Shown here: positions 10,991-22,114 of the stretch, in pieces
Layout: each line of letters begins with the position of its first letter
Numbering within the stretch: position 1 is the first letter of the stretch
Origin: Thiomonas sp.
Lineage (GTDB): Bacteria > Pseudomonadota > Gammaproteobacteria > Burkholderiales > Burkholderiaceae_C
Assembly (NCBI GenBank): GCA_027311065.1
Contig: DAICZP010000094.1
Span: 1-64,000, forward strand
Length of the DNA stretch: 64,000 bases
Direction: 5' to 3'
Translations under genes and position numbers: made by a program
Notes under the pieces: model-generated
What the model was told of the DNA's origin: nothing
Database searches by the model: none
What the model saw: the letters and a program-made list of their open reading frames with translations, nothing else

Positions 10991-12736
10991 TTATTGGTTG
11001 GTTACCGCGAGAACCTCTTCCAGCGAGGTCGCCCCGAGCTTGACCTTGATCAGGCCAGATTCACGCAGCGTACGCACGCCCTCGCGCTTGGCCTGATCGG
11101 CGATGTCCATCGCTGTGCCGTGTGTCAGGATGATGCGCTGAATTTCCTCGCTGATCGGCATGGCCTGGTAGATGCCGACGCGACCTTTGTAACCGGTGCC
11201 ATTGCAGGCGCTGCACTTGCCTGGTCGATACGGCTTCCAGGATCCGTCGAGTTCGCTCTCCGCGAACCCGGCTTCCAGCAACGCGGAAGGAGGAATATCG
11301 TTCGGGACCTTGCACTGGCCGCAGAGCTTGCGCGCGAGCCGCTGGGCGGTGATGAGGATGACGCTGGAGGCGATGTTGAACGATGGCACGCCCATGTTCA
11401 TCAGACGTGTCAGCGTGGTCGGCGCATCGTTGGTATGCAGGGTGGAGAACACCATGTGGCCGGTTTGCGCCGCCTTGATCGAAATGTCGGCGGTTTCGAG
11501 GTCGCGGATTTCGCCCACCATGATGATGTCGGGATCCTGACGCAGGAACGCGCGCAACGCCGTGGCAAAACTCAGACCCGCCTTGTCGTTGACGTTGACC
11601 TGATTGATGCCGGGTACGTTGATTTCCGCCGGATCCTCTGCGGTGGAAATGTTCACTCCGGGCTGGTTCAGCAGATTCAGGAATGAGTACAGCGACACGG
11701 TTTTGCCGCTGCCGGTCGGACCCGTCACCAGAACCATCCCGTACGGGCGTTTGATGGCGCGAAGTACGCGTTCCTTTTCCTCGGGTTCGTAGCCGAGCAT
11801 GTCAATGCCCATCTTGGCCAGCGAGGAGTCAAGAATGCGGATGACGATTTTCTCGCCATACAGTGTCGGCAGGGTGCTGACGCGGAAGTCGATGGCGCGG
11901 TCGGCACCGAACCGCAATTTCATCCGACCGTCTTGCGGAACCCGTCGCTCCGCAATGTCCAGGCGCGAGATGACCTTGATGCGGGAGGCCAGCTTTTCCT
12001 TGATGGCGACCGGCGGCTGGGCGACTTCGCGCAGTTCGCCGTCAATGCGGAAACGGATTCGATAAAACGTTTCGAACGGCTCGAAATGGAGGTCCGATGC
12101 GCGCATGTTGATCGCATCCACCAGCATTTTCTGCAGAAATCGCACCACAGGCGCGTCATCGACTTCAGCACCAAGGTCGCGCTCGGCGCTGGCCTCGATG
12201 CTGCCGTCGTCGAGATCGGCAAGATCGAATTCATCACCCACCAGCGCACTCAGCTGGGTGCTTGCAGTCTGGGTGCTCTGGTCGATCCAGCGCGCCAGCT
12301 TGTCGTATTCCACCACGACCAGCTCCACCGACGACTGCGATTGGAACTTGATCTTGTCTTCCGCCTCGTGATCCGCCGGATCCGCCGTGGCCACGACCAG
12401 CTTGTTCCCGCGCTTGATGAGCGGCAGGACTTTGTAGGTCTTGATGATCTGGGGGTCGATGGCCCCGCTTGGGACGCGCTCGGGATCAAGCGCGTCGAGG
12501 TCCATGAGCGGCAGCGCGAACGTGCGGCTGATCCAGTGCGCGAGTTCGGCGGCCGTCATCGACCCGGTGGCGAGCAGCGCGGCGATGAAGCTGCTTCGCG
12601 ACTCGGTTGCGCGCCTCTGGATCTGCTCCGCGGTCGCACGCGCGAGCTGATCCGACTGCACCAGAGCGTGGGCAAGTCCCGAAAGCAGGTTCGGCGAGCG
12701 GCTGTTCTGCGGCGAAGTTTGGATGACGGTCGACAT
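10991..12736 (-). CDS. pilB: Type IV pilus assembly ATPase
   Basis: Walker A TGPTGSGKTVSLYSFLN, AEDPAEINVPGINQVNV, CxxC zinc motifs. Confidence 0.97.
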   Translation of the reverse strand: MSTVIQTSPQNSRSPNLLSGLAHALVQSDQLARATAEQIQRRATESRSSFIAALLATGSMTAAELAHWISRTFALPLMDLDALDPERVPSGAIDPQIIKTYKVLPLIKRGNKLVVATADPADHEAEDKIKFQSQSSVELVVVEYDKLARWIDQSTQTASTQLSALVGDEFDLADLDDGSIEASAERDLGAEVDDAPVVRFLQKMLVDAINMRASDLHFEPFETFYRIRFRIDGELREVAQPPVAIKEKLASRIKVISRLDIAERRVPQDGRMKLRFGADRAIDFRVSTLPTLYGEKIVIRILDSSLAKMGIDMLGYEPEEKERVLRAIKRPYGMVLVTGPTGSGKTVSLYSFLNLLNQPGVNISTAEDPAEINVPGINQVNVNDKAGLSFATALRAFLRQDPDIIMVGEIRDLETADISIKAAQTGHMVFSTLHTNDAPTTLTRLMNMGVPSFNIASSVILITAQRLARKLCGQCKVPNDIPPSALLEAGFAESELDGSWKPYRPGKCSACNGTGYKGRVGIYQAMPISEEIQRIILTHGTAMDIADQAKREGVRTLRESGLIKVKLGATSLEEVLAVTNQ

Positions 12737-12869
12737 GGCGCAGGCGTGGAGCGCGCGTTCAATGATGCGGGGCAGCCGCCCCTTTGTAAACGAGCGGCGC
12801 GAAATCGTTCAACACTGTACCCCGATTATGTCGCAGGTTTGCCATGGATGGTCGGAACATGCCTTTGGT

Positions 12870-14084
12870 TCACCGGATAGGTCGAATCCGCGATGCCACG
12901 AGGCGCGCGCGTTCGCGCGCTTCGTCCGTGTCCGCGCCGCACGCCAGGGCCACCCCCATGCGTCGGCGGGTGAAGCTTTCAGGTTTGCCGAACAGTCGCA
13001 CGTCGGAGCGCGGGACTGCCAGCGCCTGCGCGACGCCTTCATAGGCGATGGCGAGCGCGTCGACCGCGCCGTAGATGACCGCTGAGGCCCCAGGTTCGCG
13101 CAGCGCGGTGTCCACGGGCAACCCGAGGATGGCGCGCGCGTGCTGCTCGAATTCCGATTGTCGCTGCGAACACAGCGTGACCAGCCCGGTGTCATGCGGT
13201 CGAGGACTGACCTCGGAAAACCAGACATCGTCGCCCCGCACGAACAGCTCGACCCCGAAAATGCCGCGCCCACCCAGCGCCGTGGTGACGCGGCGCGCGA
13301 TCTCCCGCGCCCGCTCGAGTGCGCGCGCGGACAGCGGCTGCGGCTGCCACGACTCGACGTAGTCGCCGCGCACCTGGAGATGTCCGATCGGTTCGCAGAA
13401 CGTTGTATCGACGCCGCCACTTTCGGGGTTGACCGCGCGGACGGTGAGAAGCGTGATTTCTTCTTCGAAATCCACGAAGGCTTCGACGATGACCCGCCCA
13501 TGATGTACACGTCCGCCCGACATCGCATCGTTCCATGCCGCATCGACATCGTCGGGCCCGTGCAGGGTGGACTGGCCCTTGCCCGACGAGGACATCACCG
13601 GCTTGACAAGGCACGGGTAGCCGATGCCGCCGTCGATGGCCGCCCGCAACGCCGCGGGTGAATCGGCGAATGCATAACGCGATGTGGGAAGCCCGAGTTC
13701 CTCGGCGGCGAGGCGCCGGATGCCCTCGCGGTTCATTGTGAGCTGGGCTGCGCGCGCCGTGGGGATGACCTCGGCCAGCCCCGCCGCTTCGATGTCGGCC
13801 AGCGCTTCGGTGGCGATGGCTTCAATTTCGGGAACGATCAGGTGCGGGCGCTCACGCGCGACGAGGGCGTGCAATTGCGCCGGATCGGTCATGTCGATGA
13901 CATGCGCCCGATGCGCGACCTGCTGCCCGGGCGCATTCGCGTAGCGGTCGACGGCGATGACTTCCACACCGAGTCGCTGCAGTGCAATGATGACTTCCTT
14001 GCCGAGTTCTCCGGCGCCGAGCAGCATGACCCGGAGCGCCGTGGGAGACAAAGGGGTGCCGATGCGGTGATGGACTGTGGACAT
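12870..14084 (-). CDS. purT: Formate-dependent phosphoribosylglycinamide formyltransferase
   Basis: [62 protein letters not shown]. Confidence 0.95.
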   Translation of the reverse strand: MSTVHHRIGTPLSPTALRVMLLGAGELGKEVIIALQRLGVEVIAVDRYANAPGQQVAHRAHVIDMTDPAQLHALVARERPHLIVPEIEAIATEALADIEAAGLAEVIPTARAAQLTMNREGIRRLAAEELGLPTSRYAFADSPAALRAAIDGGIGYPCLVKPVMSSSGKGQSTLHGPDDVDAAWNDAMSGGRVHHGRVIVEAFVDFEEEITLLTVRAVNPESGGVDTTFCEPIGHLQVRGDYVESWQPQPLSARALERAREIARRVTTALGGRGIFGVELFVRGDDVWFSEVSPRPHDTGLVTLCSQRQSEFEQHARAILGLPVDTALREPGASAVIYGAVDALAIAYEGVAQALAVPRSDVRLFGKPESFTRRRMGVALACGADTDEARERARLVASRIRPIR

Positions 14085-14189
14085 GGCGATGGACATCTGA
14101 GGAGGTGCGGAACCCTTGAGCGAGCGTATCACCTTGCAGCAGCGTGAAGCCCTGCGGCGCATTGCCACCACGAACCGGAGGCAGTTGTG

Positions 14190-15503
14190 TCACAGGACCA
14201 GGATGGCGCGCAGATCGTTGACGTTGGTGTAGGTCGGTCCGCTGACGAGCAGGTCCCCGGTGGCTTCGAACAGACTGTAGGCGTCGTGGGCTTCGAGGAT
14301 CGCGCGCGGGCGCAGGCCTGCGCCCGCGGCACGATCGAGAAGGTCGGGGCTCAACCACGCGCCGGCGTTGTCCTCGCTTCCATCGACACCATCGGTGTCC
14401 GCCGCCAGCGCCCATATGCCGGGCTCGCCCTGCAGGGCAAGGGAGAGGGAAAGCAGAAATTCGGTGCCACGCCCGCCGCGGCCGGGGGTACACCCGGATG
14501 CCACGGTGACCGTGGTCTCGCCGCCGGAGAGAATGACGCAGGGGCGCGCAAAGGGTGCGCCGTGACGCGCCACGCTGCGCGCGATCGAGGCGTGCACCAG
14601 CGCGACATCGCGGGATTCACCCTCGATATCGTCGCCCAGGACATGCGCCGCGATGCCAGCGCTGCGCGCCGCCGCGGCCACGGCATCGAGCATCATGCGT
14701 GGCGTCGCAATGCAGTGCACGGCATGCGCGGCGAAAGCCGGGTCACCCGGCTTCGGCGTCTCGAACAATCCGCGCTCGAGGCCCGTCCGCGCCGCTGACG
14801 GCAGGTCGATGCCATAGCGCCGAACCACATCCAGGGCGTCCGCGCACGTGCTGGCGTCGGGAATGGTTGGACCGCTGGCAATGACCGCTGGATCGTCCCC
14901 CGGCACGTCGGAAATGAGCAAGGTCACCACGCGCGCAGGTGCGCAGGCCGCGGCAAGATGCCCTCCCTTGATGGCCGAGAGGTGCTTGCGCACGCAATTC
15001 ATTTCTGCGATCGTGGCTCCGCTGAGCAGCAGAGCGCGGTTGATTGCCTGCTTGTCTGCGAGTGTGAGTCCGGGTGCCGGCAGCGGCAACAACGCGGAAC
15101 CCCCGCCAGAGATCAGCGCAATCACGAGATCGTCGCAGGTGAGGCCGCGCGCGCGCTCCAGCATGCGCCGGGCAGCCGACGCTCCCGCCGCATCCGGAAC
15201 CGGATGCGCCGCTTCGACGACTTCGATGCGGCCGGGTCGCGCGCGCACGGCATCCGGAATGTAGCCGTACCGCGTGACCACCAGCCCGCTCAGGGGTGCG
15301 TCCGATGGCCACAGCGCGTCGAGCGCGGCAGCCATGGAAGCCGCAGCCTTGCCAGCGCCCAGGACCACGGTCCGGCCGCGGGGTGGGCATGGAAGGACAG
15401 GAGCCATGGCGTGCAACGGCTGCGCGCTGGCAACGGCGACGTCGAACAGCGCACGCAGAAAGCCGCGCGGATCGGCATGGGGTGCTGGAATGGTTCCGGT
15501 CAT
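14190..15503 (-). CDS. Glycerate 2-kinase (MOFRL family)
   Basis: GAGKAAASMAAALD, ALISGGGSALLPLPAPGLTLADKQ, TDGVDGSEDNAGAW. Confidence 0.9.
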   Translation of the reverse strand: MTGTIPAPHADPRGFLRALFDVAVASAQPLHAMAPVLPCPPRGRTVVLGAGKAAASMAAALDALWPSDAPLSGLVVTRYGYIPDAVRARPGRIEVVEAAHPVPDAAGASAARRMLERARGLTCDDLVIALISGGGSALLPLPAPGLTLADKQAINRALLLSGATIAEMNCVRKHLSAIKGGHLAAACAPARVVTLLISDVPGDDPAVIASGPTIPDASTCADALDVVRRYGIDLPSAARTGLERGLFETPKPGDPAFAAHAVHCIATPRMMLDAVAAAARSAGIAAHVLGDDIEGESRDVALVHASIARSVARHGAPFARPCVILSGGETTVTVASGCTPGRGGRGTEFLLSLSLALQGEPGIWALAADTDGVDGSEDNAGAWLSPDLLDRAAGAGLRPRAILEAHDAYSLFEATGDLLVSGPTYTNVNDLRAILVL

Positions 15504-15701
15504 GGCGTCACATCGATCGGAGGAGGTCGGTGCAGGTTGGGGGCGAGGCATGGCATCGCCTCACACGCCGATGGAGTCCCGCGCCGCGCGTTTCACCGCT
15601 CGCTCCAGAGTTTGCCGCCGGTGGCCCAGTGTTGACTGGGGATCTGGTTGAGAATGATGTCCACCGCGTCTGGTGATATGACGACCCCGGTACGGCCGAT
15701 G

Positions 15702-15724
15702 AAAAAACGCCGCCCCTCGGCGGC
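15702..15724 (-). terminator. Rho-independent terminator (minus strand)
   Basis: Minus strand GCCGCC-GAGG-GGCGGC then G and T6; follows the cytochrome genes. Confidence 0.75.
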
Positions 15725-15748
15725 TCTCGCATGCGCGGCACGCAGTCC

Positions 15749-16126
15749 TCAGTTGGAGTGCGTGCGGTCAGGCGCGTAGAGGGGGGTTGGAAGGCTGGCG
15801 ACATAGGCCGCAATATCGTGCAGGTCCTGGGTGGTATCCGCCGCGATCATCCCGCTCATGATCGCATTGGCGCGACCATAAATCGGCGTCTGATGCTTGG
15901 CCTGATACTGCTGCAAGGCGTGAAACAGATAGGACTCGGGTTGTCCTGCGATCACCGGATAGGTCGGCGCCACCGGCTTCGCCAACCCCGCGCCATGGCA
16001 GCCCATGCAGCCGCCTTTGTTGACGAGATCTTCGCCCTTCTTCAGGTCGGCGGCATGCGCTGCGGCGCCGAATCCCAAGGTGCCGGCGAAGGCAAGCGCG
16101 CACAAGCGTGCAAACAGCGTGTTCAT
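15749..16126 (-). CDS. Monoheme c-type cytochrome with signal peptide
   Basis: Signal peptide MNTLFARLCALAFAGTLGFGAAAHA; CMGCH heme motif. Confidence 0.88.
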   Translation of the reverse strand: MNTLFARLCALAFAGTLGFGAAAHAADLKKGEDLVNKGGCMGCHGAGLAKPVAPTYPVIAGQPESYLFHALQQYQAKHQTPIYGRANAIMSGMIAADTTQDLHDIAAYVASLPTPLYAPDRTHSN

Positions 16127-16155
16127 CGTTGCGTTCCTCACGTGGATCATCCGGC

Positions 16156-16485
16156 TCAATTGGCGCCCTTCGGCTGGGAGTAATAGGCGGCGATATCGGC
16201 CATGTCCTTGTCGGTCAGCGAGCTGGCGATGGCATGCATGGTCTGGCTGCGACGCACGCCGCTGCGATAGTCTTGCAGTGCCTGCACCAGATAGCCGGCA
16301 TTCTGGCCGTTGAGCATCGGCACGTCGTAGACGTCAGGAAAGGCCGTCTTGTAGCCGGGGCCGGCATTATGGCAACCTTCGCACATGAAGATCTTGCTCT
16401 TGCCGGCCGCCGCGTCGCCGCTGACGGTCTGGGCTTGTGCCGAAGCGGCGAGCAGCAGCGCGGCTGCAAATATCAGCTTTTTCAT
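16156..16485 (-). CDS. Monoheme c-type cytochrome with signal peptide
   Basis: Signal peptide MKKLIFAAALLLAASAQA; CEGCH heme motif. Confidence 0.88.
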   Translation of the reverse strand: MKKLIFAAALLLAASAQAQTVSGDAAAGKSKIFMCEGCHNAGPGYKTAFPDVYDVPMLNGQNAGYLVQALQDYRSGVRRSQTMHAIASSLTDKDMADIAAYYSQPKGAN

Positions 16486-16782
16486 CGCAGGCTAGACAGG
16501 GTCGAGGTGATTGGGGAGTGAAACGGCTGCAAGGCCCGGATTATAGAGATCGGTCAAGTCATCCCCGCGTTCCGTGCCCGAAGAGCCGTGGGATCGATGC
16601 CCAAACTTGATCGCGCGCACGCCCATCCGGCCCGGCGGGTGACAGCTCCAGTGAATTCTGGCGCGACTGGCATGCGGCCCGTCATACCCGTGTCGTGTGA
16701 ATGCTGCAAGAATCGCGGATTCGCGCTGTCAGCGCCAGCCGCGCCCGCGCGGCCGAATCCAACCAATTCACGCGGAGTCACG

Positions 16783-17613
16783 ATGCATTCCAACGACCTC
16801 TACCTCCTGGCAATGGCGGCGCTGCAGGGCGTCACCGAGCTGTTCCCCATTTCAAGCCTGGGGCACAGCATTCTGGTGCCGGCACTGCTGCATTGGCCGA
16901 TCGCCAGGGACGCCGACTGGTTTCTCCCTTTTGTCGTCGTACTGCATCTCGGCACGGCTGCGGCGCTGCTGGTGTATTTCCGGCGTGATTGGGTGGCCCT
17001 GATCGGCGGCTGGCTGCGTGCGCGCGGTGGCACGGGCAACCCGCAGGCGCGGCTTTTGTGGCTGCTGGTCGTCGGCAGCATCCCCGCCGGGGTGCTGGGG
17101 CTGTTGCTGGCGCACCGGATCAAGGCGCTGTTTGGCGGCTTCGGATTCGCGGCGGTCGCGCTGGCGCTCAATGGCGTGCTGCTCATCGTCGGCGATATGC
17201 TCAAGCATCGTGCTGCGCGTGCTGATCTGGCCAATCTCGGCTGGGGACGGGCGTTGGTGGTCGGTGCGGCGCAGGCGCTGGCGCTGATCCCCGGTTTCTC
17301 GCGGTCCGGTGCCACGCTGGTGGCGGGGTTGGGGGTCGGACTGGATTACGAGGCTGCCGCCCGTTATTCGTTCCTCATGGCGACACCGATCATCGCTGCC
17401 GCGGGCCTGCTCGAGGTGCCCAAGCTGTTGCATGCAGGGGTGCCACACGCACTGCTCGGCGTGATCGGCGTCGCCGGGCTGCTGTCGGGTGCGTGTGCCT
17501 GGGCCTCAACCTGGTTCCTGATGCGTTGGTTCCACGGGCACGAGGTCAAGGCCCTGCGGCCGTTTGGCATCTACTGCCTGGTTTTCGCCGCAATGGCACT
17601 ACTCATGCGCTGA
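16783..17613 (+). CDS. uppP: Undecaprenyl-diphosphatase (BacA/UppP)
   Basis: ALQGVTELFPISSLGHSILVPALLHWP; PGFSRSGATLVAGL; multi-TM. Confidence 0.9.
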   Translation: MHSNDLYLLAMAALQGVTELFPISSLGHSILVPALLHWPIARDADWFLPFVVVLHLGTAAALLVYFRRDWVALIGGWLRARGGTGNPQARLLWLLVVGSIPAGVLGLLLAHRIKALFGGFGFAAVALALNGVLLIVGDMLKHRAARADLANLGWGRALVVGAAQALALIPGFSRSGATLVAGLGVGLDYEAAARYSFLMATPIIAAAGLLEVPKLLHAGVPHALLGVIGVAGLLSGACAWASTWFLMRWFHGHEVKALRPFGIYCLVFAAMALLMR

Positions 17614-18387
17614 TGCGTCGCCAGCGGACTGGTTGCGCAGCCACTCGCGCAGCAGCGGGAGCTGCCGGCGGCTGACTGGCAGGGTCTCGGGGATGCCGCG
17701 TACGCGCACCAGCCAGTCTCCGCCCTCGTCGGTATCGGCGCGGTCGGGTGCGCGCAGCACGGCAGCAATCGCGTCGCGTGCGACCAGCGCGCCGCGGTGC
17801 AGGCGGATGAAACGGGTGCGGTGGCGCTGCTCCAATTCCCCCAGCGGCGTATCGATGAGATGCAGCTGTGATGCCGTGCGCACCGCCGTGTATTTGTTGT
17901 CGGCACGAAAGTACAGCACTTCGCCAACGGGTACCCGCAGCAGTTCCCCACGCGCATGCACCAGCAGAACCGCGTCCGCGTCGTCGTTGCGACGGCTGAC
18001 GCTCGCCATCGCAACCAGCGGCCGCACACGTTGCAATGCCTGCTGCAGGCGCTCACGCTGTACCGGCTTGGTCAGGTAGTCGGTCGCACCGTGTTCGAAT
18101 GCCTGAAGCGCATGTTCGTCGTGCGCGGTGACGAACACCACCACCGGGAGTGCGGCTCCCGGTGGGCGCCGACGCTGGAGTTCCGCCGCCAGGTCGAGCC
18201 CATCACGTCCGGGCATGCGGATGTCGAGCAGAATCAGGTGCGTCGAGCCACGCGAGACGGTGTCCAGTGCCGCGTCCACGTCTCCCGCGTCTTCGATGCG
18301 GTCGACGGCGCACTGTGGAAGGGCCTCGAGCATGCGCCGCAGCCGGCTGCGTGCCAGCGGTTCATCATCGACGATCAGAATGTTCAT
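17599..18387 (-). CDS. LytTR-type response regulator (AlgR-like)
   Basis: Receiver MNILIVDDEPLARSRLRRML, LLDIRMPGRDGL, TKPV; C-terminal LytTR VLYFRADNKYTAVRT; co-oriented with histidine kinase. Confidence 0.93.
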   Translation of the reverse strand: MNILIVDDEPLARSRLRRMLEALPQCAVDRIEDAGDVDAALDTVSRGSTHLILLDIRMPGRDGLDLAAELQRRRPPGAALPVVVFVTAHDEHALQAFEHGATDYLTKPVQRERLQQALQRVRPLVAMASVSRRNDDADAVLLVHARGELLRVPVGEVLYFRADNKYTAVRTASQLHLIDTPLGELEQRHRTRFIRLHRGALVARDAIAAVLRAPDRADTDEGGDWLVRVRGIPETLPVSRRQLPLLREWLRNQSAGDASAHE

Positions 18388-18520
18388 CAGCGTGCTCAGG
18401 ATTTCGCGCGACTGCCTGCCGCATCGTAGGGCATAAGAACGTTGATGCGCTGATCGTTCGGGATTGGATGTCGTTGAAAGGTCTGACGTGCAGCGGTCGA
18501 AGTTTTTGCGCGGTGCGGCT

Positions 18521-19570
18521 TCAACGCGGCAGGCGTATGCGCACGCGGTAGCGTTGGGCTTCGCCATGCGCATCACCACCGATCGGTCCGTGGGCGATGT
18601 CGGCGCTGATGTCGTAGAGCAGGCGCAGACGCTGGGTGATGTTGGTCAGCGCCACGCCGGTTCCGCGCGTGACGCTGGACGCCCGGGGGCGGAAGTCGTT
18701 CGTGACCGCGACTTCGAGCATCCCGGCCACGCGCGCGATGGCGATGTCGAGGTGGCAAGCTCCGGGGAGCGACTCGACACCGTGGAGAACGGCGTTTTCC
18801 ACCAGGGGTTGGAGCGTCAGCGACGGCATTTGCGCGGCTTCCACGTCGGCATCCACCTGCCAATTGACCTGCAGGCGCGCGCCGAAGCGTACGCGCTCGA
18901 TGTCCAGGTAACGGCGCGCGAGGTCGACCTCGTCGCGCACCAGGGACAGGGTTCCGGTGCGGCTGACGGTGGCGCGGAACAAAATGGCGAGGTCGTCGAG
19001 CACGCTCTCGGCGCGCTCTGGTTGATCGTGGACCAGGGCACTCGCGGCGTTGAGCGCATTGAACAGGAAGTGCGGCCGAATGCGAGCCTGCAACTCGTCG
19101 AGGCGCGCCTGCGTCATCGAGCGCCCTAAAGCGCGCGCGCGCAGTTGCAGGTCGCGTACGAAGAGCGCCGCCAGGCTGGCGCCCAGGGCGGCAGCGCGCC
19201 AGCATGGCGTCTGCGCTCCCACGCTTGCCACCAGAAGGTCAGCGACCCAGCCGGCACCGGCGGCTGCGGCAATCGCGGTGGCCGCTTGCCACGCAGGGCC
19301 AGCCTTGCGTAGCGGCGCGCGTGCAAGGAACAGTGCACCGATCCACAATCCGGTGGCGGGTTCGGCGACGGCAAGCGCATGCAGCAGTGCCGTCGCCCAC
19401 CCGTGCGGTGGTCCGACGAGGGCGAGTGCGATCGCGACGCCGTTGACCAGCACATACGCCCGCAACGCCGCGCCCGCCGTGCAGGCGCTGGCAAGCGCCC
19501 CGTGGGCAGAGCCGCCACCCAGGCCGTGTCCGGAGTCATTGGAAGCGTGCGCCAATACAATCTCCTTCAC
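18521..19570 (-). CDS. LytS/AlgZ-like sensor histidine kinase
   Basis: [45 protein letters not shown] (His_kinase family). Confidence 0.93.
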   Translation of the reverse strand: MKEIVLAHASNDSGHGLGGGSAHGALASACTAGAALRAYVLVNGVAIALALVGPPHGWATALLHALAVAEPATGLWIGALFLARAPLRKAGPAWQAATAIAAAAGAGWVADLLVASVGAQTPCWRAAALGASLAALFVRDLQLRARALGRSMTQARLDELQARIRPHFLFNALNAASALVHDQPERAESVLDDLAILFRATVSRTGTLSLVRDEVDLARRYLDIERVRFGARLQVNWQVDADVEAAQMPSLTLQPLVENAVLHGVESLPGACHLDIAIARVAGMLEVAVTNDFRPRASSVTRGTGVALTNITQRLRLLYDISADIAHGPIGGDAHGEAQRYRVRIRLPR

Positions 19571-19620
19571 GCACGGGCCAAGGGCCCGATGACATCAATC
19601 ACCGTTCGCAACGATCCCCC

Positions 19621-21009
19621 ATGAGTTCATCCCTCGACCGCAAGCAACAGGCATGGTCCGCATTGTTTTCCGAGCCAGTCGACCAGCTTGTGCAGCGCTA
19701 CACGGCGTCTGTCGGTTTCGACAAACGTCTGGCGCCGTTCGACATCATGGGTTCGCTTGCCCATGCGCGGATGCTTGCCGCCCAGGGCATCATCAACGCG
19801 CAGGATCTGGCCGACATCGAACGTGGCATGCTGCAGATCGAGCAGGAGCTCGCGGCGGGTGCCTTCGCGTGGAAGCTTGAGCTCGAGGACGTGCACCTGA
19901 ACATCGAGGCGCGGCTGACCCAGCTCGTGGGCGACGCCGGCAAGCGCCTGCATACCGGGCGCAGCCGCAATGATCAGGTGGCCACCGACATCCGGTTGTG
20001 GCTGCGCGCCACCATCGACAGCATCCAGGACCGGCTCGGCGCGTTGCGCGAGGCACTGCTGGACGTGGCCGAGGCGCATGCCGACACCATCATGCCTGGT
20101 TTCACCCATTTGCAGGTGGCGCAACCGGTGACATTCGGCCACCATTTGCTGGCATATGTGGAGATGTTCGGCCGCGATGCCGAACGCATGACTGACTGCC
20201 GCCGTCGCACCAATCGGCTGCCCCTGGGTGCCGCCGCGCTGGCGGGAACCAGTTACCCGCTGGATCGGGACATGGTGGCGCGTGCCCTGGGGTTTGATTC
20301 CATCTGCGCCAATTCGCTCGACGCCGTCAGTGACCGGGATTTTGCCATTGAGTTTTGTGCAGCAGCCAGCTTGATCATGGTGCATATTTCGCGCCTGAGC
20401 GAAGAATTGATCCTGTGGATGTCGCAGGCGTATGGGTTCATTACCCTGCCGGATCGCTATTGCACCGGGTCGAGCATCATGCCGCAGAAAAAGAACCCGG
20501 ACGTACCTGAGCTTGCGCGCGGCAAGACCGGCCGCGTGGTGGGTCACCTTCAAGCGCTGCTGATGCTGATGAAGGGGCAGCCCCTTGCCTACAACAAGGA
20601 TAATCAGGAGGACAAGGAGCCGCTGTTCGATACCGCCGACACCATCCTCGATACCCTGACCCTGTTCGCGGACATGGTGCGCGGGATCGAAGTCAACGCG
20701 CCCGCGATGGAGGTGGCGGCGCGCAAGGGTCACGCGACCGCGACCGACCTTGCCGACTATCTGGTCAAAAAAGGGCTGGCGTTCCGCGACGCACATGAAG
20801 TCGTGGCGCGGGCGGTGCGCGCTTGCGCGGAGTCGGGTCGCGACCTGTCGGCGCTGAGCCTCGATGCGTTGCGCGAGATGCACCCCGCGGTCGGTCCGGA
20901 CGTTTGCGATGTGCTCACGCTGCGCGGTTCTGCGGACTCGCGGCAGGTCATCGGCGGGACGGCGCCCTCGCAGGTGCGAGCGCGCATCGCCGCGTTGCGG
21001 CAGTGCTGA
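19621..21009 (+). CDS. argH: Argininosuccinate lyase
   Basis: [24 protein letters not shown] signature; 462 aa. Confidence 0.98.
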   Translation: MSSSLDRKQQAWSALFSEPVDQLVQRYTASVGFDKRLAPFDIMGSLAHARMLAAQGIINAQDLADIERGMLQIEQELAAGAFAWKLELEDVHLNIEARLTQLVGDAGKRLHTGRSRNDQVATDIRLWLRATIDSIQDRLGALREALLDVAEAHADTIMPGFTHLQVAQPVTFGHHLLAYVEMFGRDAERMTDCRRRTNRLPLGAAALAGTSYPLDRDMVARALGFDSICANSLDAVSDRDFAIEFCAAASLIMVHISRLSEELILWMSQAYGFITLPDRYCTGSSIMPQKKNPDVPELARGKTGRVVGHLQALLMLMKGQPLAYNKDNQEDKEPLFDTADTILDTLTLFADMVRGIEVNAPAMEVAARKGHATATDLADYLVKKGLAFRDAHEVVARAVRACAESGRDLSALSLDALREMHPAVGPDVCDVLTLRGSADSRQVIGGTAPSQVRARIAALRQC

Positions 21010-21100
21010 GCGGAGCCGGCTCGAACGCACCTTCGATGCCGTCGCATGTGCTGCCTGCCAATTTGCGGTCAGGGTCGATGCGCGCACAGCGGGCGATGTC

Positions 21101-21670
21101 TCAGGTCTTGGGCAGCGTCACACCATGCTGCCCTTGGTACTTGCCACCCCGGTCGCGGTAGCTGGTCTCGCAAACTTCGTCGCTTTCGAAGAACAGCACT
21201 TGTGCGCAGCCTTCGCCGGCGTAGATCTTCGCTGGCAACGGTGTGGTGTTGCTGAATTCGAGTGTCACATAGCCTTCCCATTCGGGTTCGAACGGCGTGA
21301 CGTTGACGATGATGCCGCAGCGTGCGTAGGTGCTTTTACCCAGGCAGATGGTCAGCACGTTGCGGGGAATGCGGAAGTACTCCACCGTGCGCGCGAGGAC
21401 GAAACTGTTCGGAGGAATGATGCAGACATCCGCTTCGATATCGACGAAGCTGCGTGGATCGAAGTTTTTCGGATCAACCACCGTGCTGTGGACGTTGGTG
21501 AACACCTTGAACTCGGGCGCGCAACGGATGTCGTAGCCGTAGCTGCTGGTGCCGTAGCTGACGATGCGGTGTCCGTCGGCGGACTGACGGACCTGCTGCG
21601 GCTCAAATGGGGCGATCATGCCATGCTCGACCGCCATGTGGCGGATCCATCGGTCTGACTTGATGCTCAT
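21101..21670 (-). CDS. dcd: dCTP deaminase
   Basis: [43 protein letters not shown]; 189 aa. Confidence 0.97.
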   Translation of the reverse strand: MSIKSDRWIRHMAVEHGMIAPFEPQQVRQSADGHRIVSYGTSSYGYDIRCAPEFKVFTNVHSTVVDPKNFDPRSFVDIEADVCIIPPNSFVLARTVEYFRIPRNVLTICLGKSTYARCGIIVNVTPFEPEWEGYVTLEFSNTTPLPAKIYAGEGCAQVLFFESDEVCETSYRDRGGKYQGQHGVTLPKT

Positions 21671-21729
21671 GATGTTGCGCGGGATGCCGAAAAGTGGACT
21701 GGAATGTCTTGTATTTGAACAGGAAGCGA

Positions 21730-22059
21730 TCACGACGCGGGAATGTCCCGGAGCGCGGCATCGAGGATGGCATGTACGACAGGCAATGGCAGTGCGACCC
21801 GCACTTGTTTGCGCCGGGACTTGTCGCCCCGCAGGATGCACACATCGCGTTTTGGAATGTCGAGCCGTTGCGCGATCCAGCCGCACAGCGCAGCGTTGCC
21901 GCGCCCATCGAGTGCTGGCGCCGCAACGCGAATTCGAAGCGCTCCGTCATGAAGTCCCACGAGCTCGGAGCGCTTGGCGCCGGGCTGAACGGCGATGTCC
22001 AGGATGCAGGCAAGTCCGTCAGCGCGCAGCCATGGCGTGAAGGGAGGCGGGGGATGCAT
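21730..22059 (-). CDS. DUF167 (YggU) family protein
   Basis: [35 protein letters not shown]. Confidence 0.88.
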   Translation of the reverse strand: MHPPPPFTPWLRADGLACILDIAVQPGAKRSELVGLHDGALRIRVAAPALDGRGNAALCGWIAQRLDIPKRDVCILRGDKSRRKQVRVALPLPVVHAILDAALRDIPAS

Positions 22060-22063
22060 CGAC

Positions 22064-22087
22064 AAAAAACCGGGCCGTCGCCGGCCC
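22064..22087 (-). terminator. Rho-independent terminator (minus strand) of histone-like gene
   Basis: Minus strand GGGCCG-GCGA-CGGCCC then GG and T6. Confidence 0.72.
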
Positions 22088-22114
22088 AGGTTCATGACTG
22101 CGCCATTGCCTTGC

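Noticed and set aside
19627-21087. 486-aa ORF antisense to argH
   Set aside because: Mirror of argH coding sequence; composition typical of an antisense artefact.
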